NCBI RefSeq assembly: GCF_029167105.1
Contig: NZ_JARFML010000037.1
Coordinates: forward strand, 1 to 64,000
Length of the DNA stretch: 64,000 nucleotides
Source of the DNA: Bradyrhizobium yuanmingense
GTDB lineage: Bacteria; Pseudomonadota; Alphaproteobacteria; Rhizobiales; Xanthobacteraceae
Direction of reading: 5' to 3'
Both the position numbers and the translations under genes were made by a program. The notes beneath the pieces are model-generated. The model had not been told where the DNA came from. It searched no databases and was given only the letters and a program-made list of their open reading frames with translations. The stretch's first letter is position 1; every line of letters begins with the position of its first letter. Of this stretch, positions 1-10,595 are shown piece after piece.

Positions 1-182
1 CGCGACAGGCAGTTGAAGAGCGTGGTCTTGCCGGCGCCGTTCGGGCCGATCAGCCCAAGGATCTGGCCCTTGTGCATGTCGAAGGACACGCCGTTGAGCG
101 CGACGATGCCGCCGAACACGACGCTAACGTCGCGAACCGCGAGCAGGGGCGATCTACCCTGCGCGAGCTGTGCCTGCGTCAT
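1..182 (-). CDS. ABC transporter ATP-binding protein, LivG-type, N-terminal part only
   Basis: This is the first 60 codons of an ATPase that runs off the left edge of the window. The translation begins MTQAQLAQGRSPLLAVRDVS, continues with a segment resembling FGGIVALNGVSFDMHKGQ, and reaches a Walker A motif GPNGAGKTTLFNCLS. The FGG-x-x-ALNGVSF pattern and the GPNGAGKTT loop are typical of the LivG side of branched-chain amino-acid (HAAT) importers. The substrate cannot be judged without the rest of the operon. The ATG at 180-182 follows the end of the IclR gene by 66 bases on the same strand, so the two could be cotranscribed. In that case the regulator and this transporter might act in the same catabolic process as the divergent pim genes; that is an inference. 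Confidence 0.85.
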   Translation of the reverse strand, partial: MTQAQLAQGRSPLLAVRDVSVVFGGIVALNGVSFDMHKGQILGLIGPNGAGKTTLFNCLS

Positions 183-248
183 CTCGTCTCGCTCACGTCG
201 TTCAGTGAGCGATGGGGCGATGCGAGCCGCTCCCGATCATGACAAAGG

Positions 249-1115
249 CTATCTGAATCCCTCGGCCACACGCGCAACTTTTCCTCCTGATTTCAGCTTT
301 TTGCTGCTGTCTTTTTTTGAATGCGGCATCAGACCCCCGAGCGCCGCCTCGATGTTCCTTACCATCGCTAAGAGACGCGGTCCAATGTCGTTGATCAAAC
401 GCTCTTCCGTGAAACGGAATGCGGGCGCGCCGCAATTGAATGCGTAAGGTCCGGTTCCGTCGTTGAGTTTGAGCGCGACGCCGGCCGCGCCGATGTCGTC
501 GTGCCAATCGCCGACCGAAATCGCAAAGCCGTATTTCGCGACCGTCTCGCCGGAGCGTTCCAATCCCTCGCGCATCTTCGGCCAGCGGCTGCCGTAATGT
601 TCGCGCAGGATGCGCGACACTTCGGCGCGACCTTCGTCATCGAGCGCCCAGAAATAGGCGCGGCCCATCGCGCTGGTTGCAATCGGCACGCGCGAGCCGA
701 CGTCAAGTTGAACGCCGACGGTCTCGCTGCCGCGGCTCTGCCCGAAATAGATCATGCTGTGGCGGTCACGGCCGCCGACGGCGACGGCGCCGCCGGTCGC
801 GCGCATCACCTCTTCGCGGAACGGCTCGGACAAATGCCGAACGCCCAGATTGGCCAGCGCCGCGTAGCCGAGCGACATCGCTGCCGGGGCGAGCTGGTAC
901 TTCTCGAAGCGGGGAACCGGCGTCAGATAGCCGAGCTTGGTCAGCGTGTAGGTCAGCCGCGACACGGTGGGCTTGGGCAGTTTGGTGCGGGACGCAATCT
1001 CTTGATTGCCGAGCAGGCCGTCATTGGGTTGGAACGCGCGCAATACTTCCAGTCCGCGGGAAAGCGCGACGACAAAATTCCGATCGGTCGCGGTCTTCTT
1101 TCCTGTACGCTTCAT
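249..1115 (-). CDS. IclR-family transcriptional regulator
   Basis: The product has 288 residues, the usual size for IclR regulators. An N-terminal winged helix-turn-helix is visible around SRGLEVLRAFQPNDGLLGNQ, followed by the recognition-helix region LPKPTVSRLTYTLTKLGYL. The rest matches the IclR effector-binding domain, with GGAVAVGGRDRHSMIYFGQS and a late GAPAFRFTEERL segment. I chose the ATG at 1113-1115 (MKRTGKKTATDRNF). The open frame extends 40 codons further upstream, but that stretch is basic, lacks a ribosome site and would run across the divergent promoter. The gene is divergent from pimF with 131 bases between start codons, and that gap carries two overlapping dyads (1184-1210). 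The simplest reading is control of the pim operon by this protein with an acyl-CoA or aromatic ligand; the ligand is inference. Confidence 0.88.
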   Translation of the reverse strand: MKRTGKKTATDRNFVVALSRGLEVLRAFQPNDGLLGNQEIASRTKLPKPTVSRLTYTLTKLGYLTPVPRFEKYQLAPAAMSLGYAALANLGVRHLSEPFREEVMRATGGAVAVGGRDRHSMIYFGQSRGSETVGVQLDVGSRVPIATSAMGRAYFWALDDEGRAEVSRILREHYGSRWPKMREGLERSGETVAKYGFAISVGDWHDDIGAAGVALKLNDGTGPYAFNCGAPAFRFTEERLINDIGPRLLAMVRNIEAALGGLMPHSKKDSSKKLKSGGKVARVAEGFR

Positions 1116-1142
1116 CCCTGATCTGCTTCTTGCGCGGAGTCG

Positions 1143-1171
1143 TTGACAACGTCCGTGCTTCAAAATAACCC
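1143..1171 (+). promoter_or_regulatory. Candidate promoter of the pim operon
   Basis: A perfect TTGACA lies at 1143-1148. Seventeen bases later comes TAACCC (1166-1171), a weak -10. Transcription would start just before the dyad at 1184, placing that dyad where a repressor could block it. Confidence 0.35.
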
Positions 1172-1183
1172 TGCCGTCAAGAT

Positions 1184-1210
1184 GCGGAATTAAATTCCGC
1201 AATGCGAAAT
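1184..1210. promoter_or_regulatory. Two overlapping inverted repeats, candidate IclR operator
   Basis: GCGGAATT-A-AATTCCGC (1184-1200) is a perfect 8+1+8 palindrome. Its right half ATTCCGC (1194-1200) pairs again with GCGAAAT (1204-1210), giving a second, imperfect 17-base dyad that shares the middle half-site. It lies between the divergent IclR and pimF genes, 37 bases before the pimF GTG. IclR-family proteins commonly bind such phased half-sites. Confidence 0.55.
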
Positions 1211-1246
1211 CGAAACAAAAGTAAATCCCCACCAAGGAGGGACACC

Positions 1247-3343
<2,097 letters not shown>

Positions 3344-3365
3344 TGGGAGCTTCGTCTCATCCTTC

Positions 3366-3463
3366 GTCATTCCGGGATGCGCCGCAAGGCGCAGGCCCGG
3401 AATCCATAACCCCAGCTGGTGGCTATGGATTCCGGGTTCGCCCTTCGGGCGCCCCGGAATGAC
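3366..3463. repeat. Dispersed palindromic repeat, GTCATTCCGG family
   Basis: The segment begins GTCATTCCGGGATGCGCCGC and ends with the reverse complement theme CGCCCCGGAATGAC, with internal inverted arms (GGAATCCATA / TATGGATTCC). The same family occurs at 15023-15126 and 59068-59159. It fills most of the pimF-pimA gap and probably folds as a stable hairpin in the operon mRNA. Confidence 0.85.
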
Positions 3464-3498
3464 GGTCTGTGTTAGTTGCTCGCTCAAGCAATCCTAAA

Positions 3499-5187
3499 AT
3501 GACCCATCCCGGCGAACAGTTTTACCCCGAGGGCGTGCGGTGGGACGAAACCATCGTCCAGGGCACGCTGCCGGACCTTCTGTCGAAGGCCGCCGCCGAT
3601 TACGGCCCGCGCACCGCGCTGGAATTCCGCGACCGGCCGATCAGCTACACCGAGCTCGCAAGCTTGGCCGATCGCGCCGCTGCAGCGTTCCTGCGCGCCG
3701 GCTGTGGCAAAGGCGCGTCGGTCGCGCTGTTCCTCGGCAACACGCCCGATCACCCCGTCAATTTCTTCGGCGCGCTGAAGGCCGGCAGCCGCGTCGCGCA
3801 TTTGTCGCCGCTCGACGGCGAGATCGCGCTGACGCACAAGATCACCGATTCCGGCTCGCGCGTGCTCGTCACCTCCAACCTCCAGGCCCTGCTGCCGACC
3901 GCGCTGAAATTCCTGGAGAAGGGCCTGATCGACACGCTCGTCGTCTGCGAGGACGATCATTGGGGCAAGGTCGGCACGCCGCAGGCGGCGATCCCCGACG
4001 ATCCCCGCATCGTTACGTTCAGGGTTTTCGTCGAAGCCGCCGCCGCGCCTGCGCAATGGCCTGTCGTTACGGCCGACGACGTCGCGCTGCTGCAATACAC
4101 CGGCGGCACCACCGGCCTGCCCAAGGGCGCGATGCTCACCCACGGCAATCTCACCTCGGCGGTGTCGATCTACGACGTCTGGGGCAGGCCGGCGCGTGCC
4201 GCCCGCGGCGACGTGATCGAGCGCGTGATCTGCGTGCTGCCGCTGTTCCACATCTACGCGCTCACGGTGGTGCTGCTGTCCTCGCTCCGCCGCGGCAATC
4301 TGATCTCGCTGCATCAGCGTTTCGACGTCGAAGCCGTGATGCGCGACATCGAGGTCAAGCGTGCGACCTATTTCCCGGGCGTGCCGACGATGTGGATCGC
4401 GATCGCCGCGCTGCCCGATCTCGACAAGCGCGACTTCTCCTCGCTCAATGCCATCGGCTCCGGCGGCGCGCCGCTGCCGGTGGAGATCGCTGGCTTCTTC
4501 GAGCGCAAGGTCGGCAAGAAGCTGAAGAGCGGCTGGGGCATGACCGAGACCTGCTCGCCCGGCACCGGCCATCCGCCCGCGGGGCCCGAGAAGCCCGGCT
4601 CGATCGGCCTGATGCTGCCCGGCATCGAGCTCGACGTCGTCGCGCTCGACGATCCCAGGCGCGCGCTGCCACCGGGCGAAATCGGCGAGATCCGCATCAA
4701 GGGCCCGAACGTCACCAAGGGCTACTGGAACAAGCCGGAGGGATCGACCGAGGCTTTCGTCGACGGCCGCTTTCTCACCGGCGACATCGGCTATGTCGAT
4801 GGCGACGGCTATTTCTTCCTGGTCGACCGCAAGAAGGACATGATCATCTCCGGCGGATTCAACGTCTATCCGCAGATGATCGAGCAGGCGATCTACACCA
4901 TCCCGGGCGTGCACGAGGTGATCGTGCTCGGCATTCCCGATCCCTATCGCGGCGAGGCCGCCAAGGCCTTCATCAAGCTCAGGCCCGAGGCAAAGCCGTT
5001 CACGCTCGACGAATTGTGCGCGCAGCTCGCCGGCAAGCTCGGCAGGCACGAATTGCCGGCCGCGGTCGAATTCGTCGATGACCTGCCGCGCACGCCGGTC
5101 GGGAAATTGTCGCGCCACGAATTGCGCCAGCAGCAGAAACCGTCGTCCGGGACTCGCGCTGCTGATGCCCCCGCAATGACGAAATGA
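3499..5187 (+). CDS. pimA: Acyl-CoA synthetase, dicarboxylate/fatty-acid CoA ligase (PimA-like)
   Basis: The 562-residue product is an ANL-superfamily acyl-CoA ligase that activates a carboxylic acid through an acyl-adenylate. Motifs occur in the family order: the phosphate loop LLQYTGGTTGLPKGAMLTH, GWGMTETCSPGTGHP, LTGDIGYVDGDGYFFLVDRK followed by the hinge region DMIISGGFNVYP, and a C-terminal PVGKLSRHEL containing the catalytic lysine. I chose the ATG at 3499 (MTHPGEQFYPEGVRW), where homologous alignment normally begins; the open frame extends ten codons upstream into the repeat. Position between pimF and pimC supports activation of pimelate or related medium/long-chain dicarboxylic acids, as reported for PimA of R. 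palustris. A standard long-chain fatty acid ligase is the main alternative. Confidence 0.85.
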   Translation: MTHPGEQFYPEGVRWDETIVQGTLPDLLSKAAADYGPRTALEFRDRPISYTELASLADRAAAAFLRAGCGKGASVALFLGNTPDHPVNFFGALKAGSRVAHLSPLDGEIALTHKITDSGSRVLVTSNLQALLPTALKFLEKGLIDTLVVCEDDHWGKVGTPQAAIPDDPRIVTFRVFVEAAAAPAQWPVVTADDVALLQYTGGTTGLPKGAMLTHGNLTSAVSIYDVWGRPARAARGDVIERVICVLPLFHIYALTVVLLSSLRRGNLISLHQRFDVEAVMRDIEVKRATYFPGVPTMWIAIAALPDLDKRDFSSLNAIGSGGAPLPVEIAGFFERKVGKKLKSGWGMTETCSPGTGHPPAGPEKPGSIGLMLPGIELDVVALDDPRRALPPGEIGEIRIKGPNVTKGYWNKPEGSTEAFVDGRFLTGDIGYVDGDGYFFLVDRKKDMIISGGFNVYPQMIEQAIYTIPGVHEVIVLGIPDPYRGEAAKAFIKLRPEAKPFTLDELCAQLAGKLGRHELPAAVEFVDDLPRTPVGKLSRHELRQQQKPSSGTRAADAPAMTK

Positions 5188-5211
5188 AGTAACGTTTCAC
5201 AGGAGGATCCA

Positions 5212-6402
5212 ATGGATCTCGCATTCACGAAAGAAGAGCAGGCGTTTCGCGACGAAGTGCGGCAGTTCTTCCGCGACAACGTGCCGCCGGATACGCGGCG
5301 CAAGCTGGTCGAGGGCCGTCACCTCTCCAAGGAGGAAATGGTGACGTGGTGGCGCATCCTCAACAAGAAGGGCTGGGGCGTCAGCCATTGGCCGAAGGAA
5401 TATGGCGGCACCGGCTGGACCTCGGTGCAGCACTACATCTTCAACGAGGAGCTGCAGTCCTATCCGGCGCCGCAGCCGCTCGCTTTCGGCGTCAGCATGG
5501 TCGGCCCGGTCATCTACACCTTCGGCAACGAGGAGCAGAAGAAGAAGTACCTGCCGCGCATCGCCAATGTCGACGATTGGTGGTGCCAGGGCTTCTCCGA
5601 GCCCGGCTCCGGCTCCGACCTCGCCTCGCTGAAGACGAAAGCCGAGCGCCGCGGCGACAAGTGGATCATCAACGGCCAGAAGACCTGGACCACGCTCGCC
5701 CAGCACGCCGACATGATCTTCTGCCTCTGCCGCACCGACAACAACGCCAAGAAGCAGATGGGCATCTCCTTCATCGTGTTCTCGATGAAGTCGAAGGGCG
5801 TCACCGTGCGCCCGATCCAGACCATCGACGGCGGCCGTGAGGTCAACGAGGTCTTCTTCGACGACGTCGAGGTTCCCTACGAGAACCTGATCGGCGAGGA
5901 GAACAAGGGCTGGGATTACGCCAAATTCCTGCTCGGCAACGAGCGCACCGGCATCGCCCGCGTCGGCGTCTCCAAGGAGCGCATCCGCCGCATCAAGGAT
6001 CTGGCCTCGAAGGTCGAATCCGCCGGCAAGCCGATCATCCAGGACCCCGCTTTCCGCGAGAAGCTGGCGGCCTGCGAGATCGAGCTGAAGGCGCTCGAGC
6101 TTACCCAGCTCCGCGTCGTCGCCGACGAAGGCAAGCACGGCAAGGGCAAGCCCAATCCGGCCTCCTCGGTGCTGAAGATCAAGGGCTCGGAGATCCAGCA
6201 GACCACCACCGAGCTGCTGATGGAAGTGATCGGCCCGTTCGCTGCGCCTTACGACGTGCACGGCGACGACGGCTCGAACGAAGCCATGGACTGGACCGCC
6301 CAGATCGCGCCGAGCTACTTCAACAACCGCAAGGTCTCGATCTACGGCGGCTCCAACGAGATCCAGCGCAACATCATCGCCAAGGCGGTGCTGGGGCTGT
6401 GA
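5212..6402 (+). CDS. pimC: Acyl-CoA dehydrogenase, PimC-like large subunit
   Basis: The 396-residue flavoprotein belongs to the acyl-CoA dehydrogenase family. It shows GFSEPGSGSDLASLKT for FAD and substrate contacts, NGQKTWTTLAQHAD, NERTGIARVGVSKERIRR, and the C-terminal signature YGGSNEIQRNIIAKAVLGL. A strong ribosome site AGGAGG lies eight bases before the ATG, and the gene starts 24 bases after pimA. In the pim pathway PimC and PimD together form a heteromeric pimeloyl-CoA dehydrogenase that introduces the 2,3 double bond that PimF then hydrates. The pairing with a second, more divergent dehydrogenase gene directly downstream is the best evidence for this assignment rather than for an ordinary fatty acyl-CoA dehydrogenase. 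Confidence 0.87.
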   Translation: MDLAFTKEEQAFRDEVRQFFRDNVPPDTRRKLVEGRHLSKEEMVTWWRILNKKGWGVSHWPKEYGGTGWTSVQHYIFNEELQSYPAPQPLAFGVSMVGPVIYTFGNEEQKKKYLPRIANVDDWWCQGFSEPGSGSDLASLKTKAERRGDKWIINGQKTWTTLAQHADMIFCLCRTDNNAKKQMGISFIVFSMKSKGVTVRPIQTIDGGREVNEVFFDDVEVPYENLIGEENKGWDYAKFLLGNERTGIARVGVSKERIRRIKDLASKVESAGKPIIQDPAFREKLAACEIELKALELTQLRVVADEGKHGKGKPNPASSVLKIKGSEIQQTTTELLMEVIGPFAAPYDVHGDDGSNEAMDWTAQIAPSYFNNRKVSIYGGSNEIQRNIIAKAVLGL

Positions 6403-6428
6403 TCGTAGCCAGTCACCACACACTCGCC

Positions 6429-6507
6429 GTCATGGCCGGGCTTGACCCGGCCATCCACTCGTCGCGGCACGAAGAACGTGGACGCCCGGCACAAGGCCGG
6501 GCATGAC
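6429..6507. repeat. Dispersed palindromic repeat, GTCATGGCCGGG family
   Basis: It begins GTCATGGCCGGGCTTGACCC and ends GGCCGGGCATGAC, with internal CCATCCAC / GTGGACGCC arms. It occupies the pimC-pimD gap and is a sequence family separate from the GTCATTCCGG and GTCATTGCGAG repeats. Confidence 0.8.
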
Positions 6508-6536
6508 GACATCAGATACCGGGAGAGTAGAGAAAA

Positions 6537-7679
6537 ATGGATTTTGATCTGAACGAGGAGCAGCGGCTTCTCAAGGAAAGCATCGACGGCCTCTTGACCG
6601 ATTCCTACGATTTCGAGCAGCGCAAGAAGTACATGGCGGAGAAGGGCGGCTGGAGCAAAACGGTCTGGCTCAAGCTCGCCGAGCAGGGTCTGCTCGGTCT
6701 GCCCTTCAGCGAGGCCGATGGCGGCTTCGGCGGCGGCGGCGTCGAGACCATGATCGTGATGGAAGCGCTCGGCAAGGCGCTGGTGCTGGAGCCGTATCTC
6801 GCCACGGTCGTGATCGGCGGCGGCTTCCTGCGCCATGCCGGCACCGATGCGCAGAAGGCCGCGCACGTGCCGGGGATTATCGATGGCAGCAAGACGCTGG
6901 CGTTTGCACAGCTCGAGAAGAACTCGCGCTACGATCTGTTCGACGTCACCACGACCGCGAAGAAGAAGGGCGATTCTTACGTGATCGACGGCGAGAAGTT
7001 CGTCGTGCTCAATGGCGAGAACGCCGACACGCTCGTCGTGACCGCGCGCACCAAGGGCGACCGCCGCGACAAGTCAGGCATCGGCGTGTTCCTGGTCCCC
7101 GCCAATGCCAAGGGCGTCGCCAAAAAGTCCTATCCGACCCAGGACGGCCTGCATGCCGCCGACATTACCTTCACCGGGGTCGAGGTCGGTCCTGAGGCCG
7201 TGCTCGGCAACCCCGAGGATTCGCTCGCGCTGATCGAGCGCGTTGTCGATGAAGCCCGCGTCGCGCTCTGCGCCGAAGCGGTCGGCCTGATGGACGAATC
7301 GCTCAAGACCACGGTCGAGTACATCAAGACGCGCAAGCAGTTCGGCGTCGCGATCGGCTCGTTCCAGTCGCTGCAGCACCGCGCCTCCGACATGTTCGTC
7401 GCCACCGAGCAGGCGCGCTCGATGTCGATGTTCGCGACCATGGCGAACGACTTCGAGGACGCCAAGGAGCGCAGCAACGCGATCGCCGCGGCCAAGGTGC
7501 AGATCGGCAAGTCGCTGAAGTTCGTCGGCCAGCAGTCGATCCAGCTTCACGGCGGCATCGGCATGACCATGGAGGCCAGGATCGGCCACTACTTCAAGCG
7601 CCTCACCATGATCGAGAACACGTTCGGCGACACCGACTACCACCAGCGCCGCGTCGCCGACGCGGGCGGGTTGATCTGA
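6537..7679 (+). CDS. pimD: Acyl-CoA dehydrogenase, PimD-like small subunit
   Basis: The 380-residue product is a second acyl-CoA dehydrogenase-fold protein. It begins MDFDLNEEQRLLKESIDGLL and contains the helical core segments RKQFGVAIGSFQSLQHR and QSIQLHGGIGMTMEARIGHY, with a C-terminal RLTMIENTFGDTDYHQRRVA. The middle domain has less of the usual FAD/substrate loop than PimC, having FAQLEKNSRYDLFDV where PimC has the SEPGSGSD loop. That fits a partner subunit in a heterodimer. The ATG follows GGGAGAG at a reasonable distance. It probably forms the pimeloyl-CoA dehydrogenase together with the preceding gene; partner and substrate are inferred from order and family. Confidence 0.86.
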   Translation: MDFDLNEEQRLLKESIDGLLTDSYDFEQRKKYMAEKGGWSKTVWLKLAEQGLLGLPFSEADGGFGGGGVETMIVMEALGKALVLEPYLATVVIGGGFLRHAGTDAQKAAHVPGIIDGSKTLAFAQLEKNSRYDLFDVTTTAKKKGDSYVIDGEKFVVLNGENADTLVVTARTKGDRRDKSGIGVFLVPANAKGVAKKSYPTQDGLHAADITFTGVEVGPEAVLGNPEDSLALIERVVDEARVALCAEAVGLMDESLKTTVEYIKTRKQFGVAIGSFQSLQHRASDMFVATEQARSMSMFATMANDFEDAKERSNAIAAAKVQIGKSLKFVGQQSIQLHGGIGMTMEARIGHYFKRLTMIENTFGDTDYHQRRVADAGGLI

Positions 7680-7687
7680 GGCACGCT

Positions 7688-7821
7688 GTCATCCCGGGGC
7701 ATCGCGAAGCGATGAGCCCGGGATCTCTCTCCACATCGTCATTGCGAGCGAAGCGAAGCAATCCAGAATCTTTCCGTTGAGGCAGTCTGGATTGCTTCGT
7801 CGCTTCGCTCCTCGCAATGAC
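7688..7821. repeat. Two adjacent palindromic repeats (GTCATCCCGG half and GTCATTGCGAG unit)
   Basis: Positions 7688-7722 hold a GTCATCCCGGGGC...GAGCCCGGGAT hairpin. Directly after it, 7738-7821 is a full unit running from GTCATTGCGAGCGAAGC to CTCCTCGCAATGAC, with CAATCCAGA / TCTGGATTG inner arms. The second type recurs at 10442-10526 and 11210-11294. The nested pair separates pimD from the SDR gene. Confidence 0.82.
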
Positions 7822-7851
7822 GGAGGCCGTTGAATCAGCGGAGCAACACCC

Positions 7852-8625
7852 ATGAAAAACTCCCCGTTCGATCTCACCGGCAAGGTCGCCGTGGTCACCG
7901 GCTCCAGCCGCGGCATCGGCCGCTCGTCGGCCGAACTGCTGGCAAAGTTGGGGGCCAAGGTCGTGGTCTCCTCGCGCAAGGCCGACGCCTGCAAGGAGGT
8001 CGCCGACGGCATCATTGCGGCCGGCGGCGACGCCATCGTCATTCCCTGCAACATCGCGCGCAAGCACGAGGTCGAGGCGCTGATCGCGGGTGCGACCAAG
8101 CATTACGGCAAGATCGACATCCTCGTCTGCAACGCCGCGGTGAATCCCTATTACGGCCCGCTGCTCGACATATCAGACGAAGCCTTCGACAAGATCATGG
8201 GCTCCAACGTCAAGAGCAACATCTGGCTCTCCGCGCTCGCGATCCCACAAATGGCGGAACGCGGCAAGGGCTCGGTGATCATCATCTCCTCGATCGGGGG
8301 CCTGCGCGGCTCCACCGTGATCGGCGCCTACGGCATCTCCAAGGCCGCCGACTTCGCGCTGTGCCGTTCGCTCGCCGGCGAGTGGGGCCCGAAAGGCGTC
8401 CGCGTCAACTGCATCGCGCCCGGCCTCGTCAAGACCGATTTCGCCCGCGCGCTCTGGGAAGACGAAGCCAATCTGAAGCGCCGCACCGCCACCACGCCGC
8501 TCCGCCGCATCGGCGAGCCCGACGAAATCGCCGGCGCCGTCGCCTACCTCGCCTCTGATGCCTCGAGCTTCATGACCGGCCAGACCATCGTCATCGACGG
8601 CGGCGTGACGACGGCGGCGGTGTAG
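7852..8625 (+). CDS. SDR-family NAD(P)-dependent oxidoreductase
   Basis: This is a classical short-chain dehydrogenase of 257 residues. It shows the cofactor motif TGSSRGIG near residue 17, the NAA motif (LVCNAAVNP), the catalytic serine in IISSIGG, and the catalytic YGISK tetrad segment. It ends with the usual FMTGQTIVIDGGVTTAAV. The arginine-rich SSRKADACKE region after the second strand is compatible with NADP. The ATG is preceded by GGAG at eight to nine bases. It is the last gene in the run with the pim genes and may reduce or oxidise a pathway intermediate, but the repeats in the gap and the breadth of the SDR family make the substrate uncertain. Confidence 0.85.
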   Translation: MKNSPFDLTGKVAVVTGSSRGIGRSSAELLAKLGAKVVVSSRKADACKEVADGIIAAGGDAIVIPCNIARKHEVEALIAGATKHYGKIDILVCNAAVNPYYGPLLDISDEAFDKIMGSNVKSNIWLSALAIPQMAERGKGSVIIISSIGGLRGSTVIGAYGISKAADFALCRSLAGEWGPKGVRVNCIAPGLVKTDFARALWEDEANLKRRTATTPLRRIGEPDEIAGAVAYLASDASSFMTGQTIVIDGGVTTAAV

Positions 8626-8630
8626 CTTTT

Positions 8631-8790
8631 CTTCCCCTCTCCCCTTGTGGGAGAGGGTGGATCGCCGCGTAGCGGCGAGACGGGTGAGGGGTATCCCTCC
8701 GCGTGTGACTCTTTTGCGGCTGTATCCGCTGAAGCATACCCCTCATCCGGCGCTTCGCGCCACCTTCTCCTACAAGGGGAGAAGGGAAGG
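8631..8790. repeat. Long inverted repeat of the CTCTCCCC...GGGAGAG family
   Basis: The left arm CTTCCCCTCTCCCCTTGTGG and the right arm ending CTACAAGGGGAGAAGGGAAG are inverted copies. Inner arms GAGGGGTATCC and CATACCCCTCATCC pair as well. It fills most of the SDR-glpK gap and could end or stabilise transcripts from either side. A T-run is lacking, so it is called a repeat rather than a terminator. Confidence 0.8.
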
Positions 8791-8886
8791 CAGCGTCCAT
8801 CATCTCGCCTTGACCTTGCCGCCCTAATCCGCTCCCTTTGGCGCGACACAATGACCCGTCTCAGGGAAACGCCAAGGTAAGCCGCC

Positions 8887-10392
8887 ATGTCTTTCGTCCT
8901 CGCCATCGATCAGGGTACCACCTCGTCGCGCGCCATCGTGTTTCGCGGCGATATTTCCATTGCGGCCAAGGCGCAGGCCGAGTTTCCTCAGCATTTTCCG
9001 GCCTCCGGCTGGGTCGAGCACGAGCCGGAGGACATCTGGACCTCGACCGTGATGGTCTGCCGCGAGGCGATCGAGCACGCCGGCATCAGCGCCAAGGACA
9101 TCGCCGCGATCGGCATCACCAACCAGCGCGAGACCACGGTGGTGTGGGACCGTGCCACCGGCCAGGCCGTGCACCGCGCCATCGTCTGGCAGGACCGCCG
9201 CACCGCCGACATCTGCGCAAAACTGAAAGCAGAAGGCCGCGAGGGCGTGATCTCTGAGAAGACCGGCCTGATCATCGATCCCTATTTCTCCGGCACCAAA
9301 GTCGCCTGGATCCTCGACCACGTCCCCGGCGCCCGCGCACGCGCCGCGCGCGGCGAATTGATGTTCGGCACCATCGATTGCTATCTGCTCTGGCGCCTCA
9401 CCGGCGGCAAGGTGCACGCCACCGACGCCACCAACGCCTCGCGCACGCTGCTGTTCAACATCCACACCGGCGAATGGGACGACGAGCTGCTGGAGATCAT
9501 CGGCGTGCCGCGCTCGATGCTGCCCGAGGTGAAGGATTCCTCTGCCCGCTTCGGCGAGAGCACGCCGGACCTGTTCGGCGGCCCCATCGTCATCGCCGGC
9601 ATCGCCGGCGACCAGCAGGCCGCCACCATTGGCCAGGCCTGCTTCCGCCCGGGCATGATGAAGTCCACCTACGGCACCGGCTGTTTTGCGCTGCTCAACA
9701 CCGGCACCACGCCGGTGGTGTCCAAGAACAAGCTGCTCACCACCGTCGCCTACCAGCTCGACGGCAAGCGCACCTACGCGCTGGAAGGCTCGATCTTCGT
9801 CGCAGGCTCCGCCGTGCAATGGCTGCGCGACGGCCTCGGCATCATCAAGCATGCCGCCGAGACCGGACCGCTCGCCGATCAGTCCGACTCCATGCAGAGC
9901 GTCTATCTCGTCCCCGCCTTCGTCGGCATGGGCGCGCCCTACTGGAATCCGCGCGTCCGCGGCGCGCTGTTCGGCCTCACCCGCAACACCGGCCCGGCCG
10001 AGCTCGCCCACGCCGCGCTGGAGAGCGTGTGCTACCAGACCTTCGACCTCTGGGCCGCCATGCGCGCAGACTGGCCGAGTTCGGAAACCGCCAGCGTCGT
10101 GCTCCGCGTCGACGGCGGCATGACCGCCTCCGACTGGACCATGCAGCGCCTCGCCGATCTCCTCGATGCGCCGGTCGACCGCCCCGTGATCCAGGAGACC
10201 ACCGCGTTAGGGGCCGCCTACCTCGCCGGCCTCAACGCCGGCGTCTATCCCGAGCCGACCAAGTTCGCCGACAATTGGCGCCTCGAGCACCGCTTCAAGC
10301 CGAACATGAGCCAGGCCACGCGCGAGCGGAAGCTCGCCGGCTGGGCGCGCGCGGTGAAGGGCGTGCTCGCGAGCGACGAAGGGGAGGGGTAG
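8887..10392 (+). CDS. glpK: Glycerol kinase
   Basis: Glycerol kinase phosphorylates glycerol with ATP to sn-glycerol 3-phosphate in the cytosol. The 501-residue length is typical. The N-terminus (VLAIDQGTTSSRAIVFRGD) is the FGGY-kinase phosphate-binding signature. Further family segments include ITNQRETTVVWDR, VWQDRRTADIC, KSTYGTGCFALLNTG, ALEGSIFVAGSAVQWLRDGL and the C-terminal VDGGMTASDWTMQRLADLLD ATP-binding part. No glycerol transporter or GlpD dehydrogenase lies next to it in this window, so it appears to stand alone between repeats. The start is the ATG after GGTAAGCCGCC; the region upstream is repeat sequence. Confidence 0.95.
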   Translation: MSFVLAIDQGTTSSRAIVFRGDISIAAKAQAEFPQHFPASGWVEHEPEDIWTSTVMVCREAIEHAGISAKDIAAIGITNQRETTVVWDRATGQAVHRAIVWQDRRTADICAKLKAEGREGVISEKTGLIIDPYFSGTKVAWILDHVPGARARAARGELMFGTIDCYLLWRLTGGKVHATDATNASRTLLFNIHTGEWDDELLEIIGVPRSMLPEVKDSSARFGESTPDLFGGPIVIAGIAGDQQAATIGQACFRPGMMKSTYGTGCFALLNTGTTPVVSKNKLLTTVAYQLDGKRTYALEGSIFVAGSAVQWLRDGLGIIKHAAETGPLADQSDSMQSVYLVPAFVGMGAPYWNPRVRGALFGLTRNTGPAELAHAALESVCYQTFDLWAAMRADWPSSETASVVLRVDGGMTASDWTMQRLADLLDAPVDRPVIQETTALGAAYLAGLNAGVYPEPTKFADNWRLEHRFKPNMSQATRERKLAGWARAVKGVLASDEGEG

Positions 10393-10441
10393 CACGGACT
10401 CCTAGCTCCAACCTCGCGAGGCGCATTCCACTGTCTCGACC

Positions 10442-10526
10442 GTCATTGCGAGGAGCTCTTGCGACGAAGCAATCCAGACTGCCTCTGCGGAAAGATTCTG
10501 GATTGCTTCGCTGCGCTCGCAATGAC
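10442..10526. repeat. Dispersed palindromic repeat, GTCATTGCGAG family
   Basis: Starts GTCATTGCGAGGAGCTCTTG and ends GCTGCGCTCGCAATGAC, with CAATCCAGA / TCTGGATTG inner arms. Almost identical to 11210-11294. Confidence 0.85.
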
Positions 10527-10595
10527 GGAGTGTGGCGCTGCTGTGGTGCCTCAAACGGCGCCGCCCGCTAGCCCACAACAAAAGAAGCAAGAAAC

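Noticed and set aside
1116..1235. N-terminal extension of the IclR protein
   Set aside because: The added 40 residues are basic and atypical, would cover the divergent promoter and lack a ribosome site.
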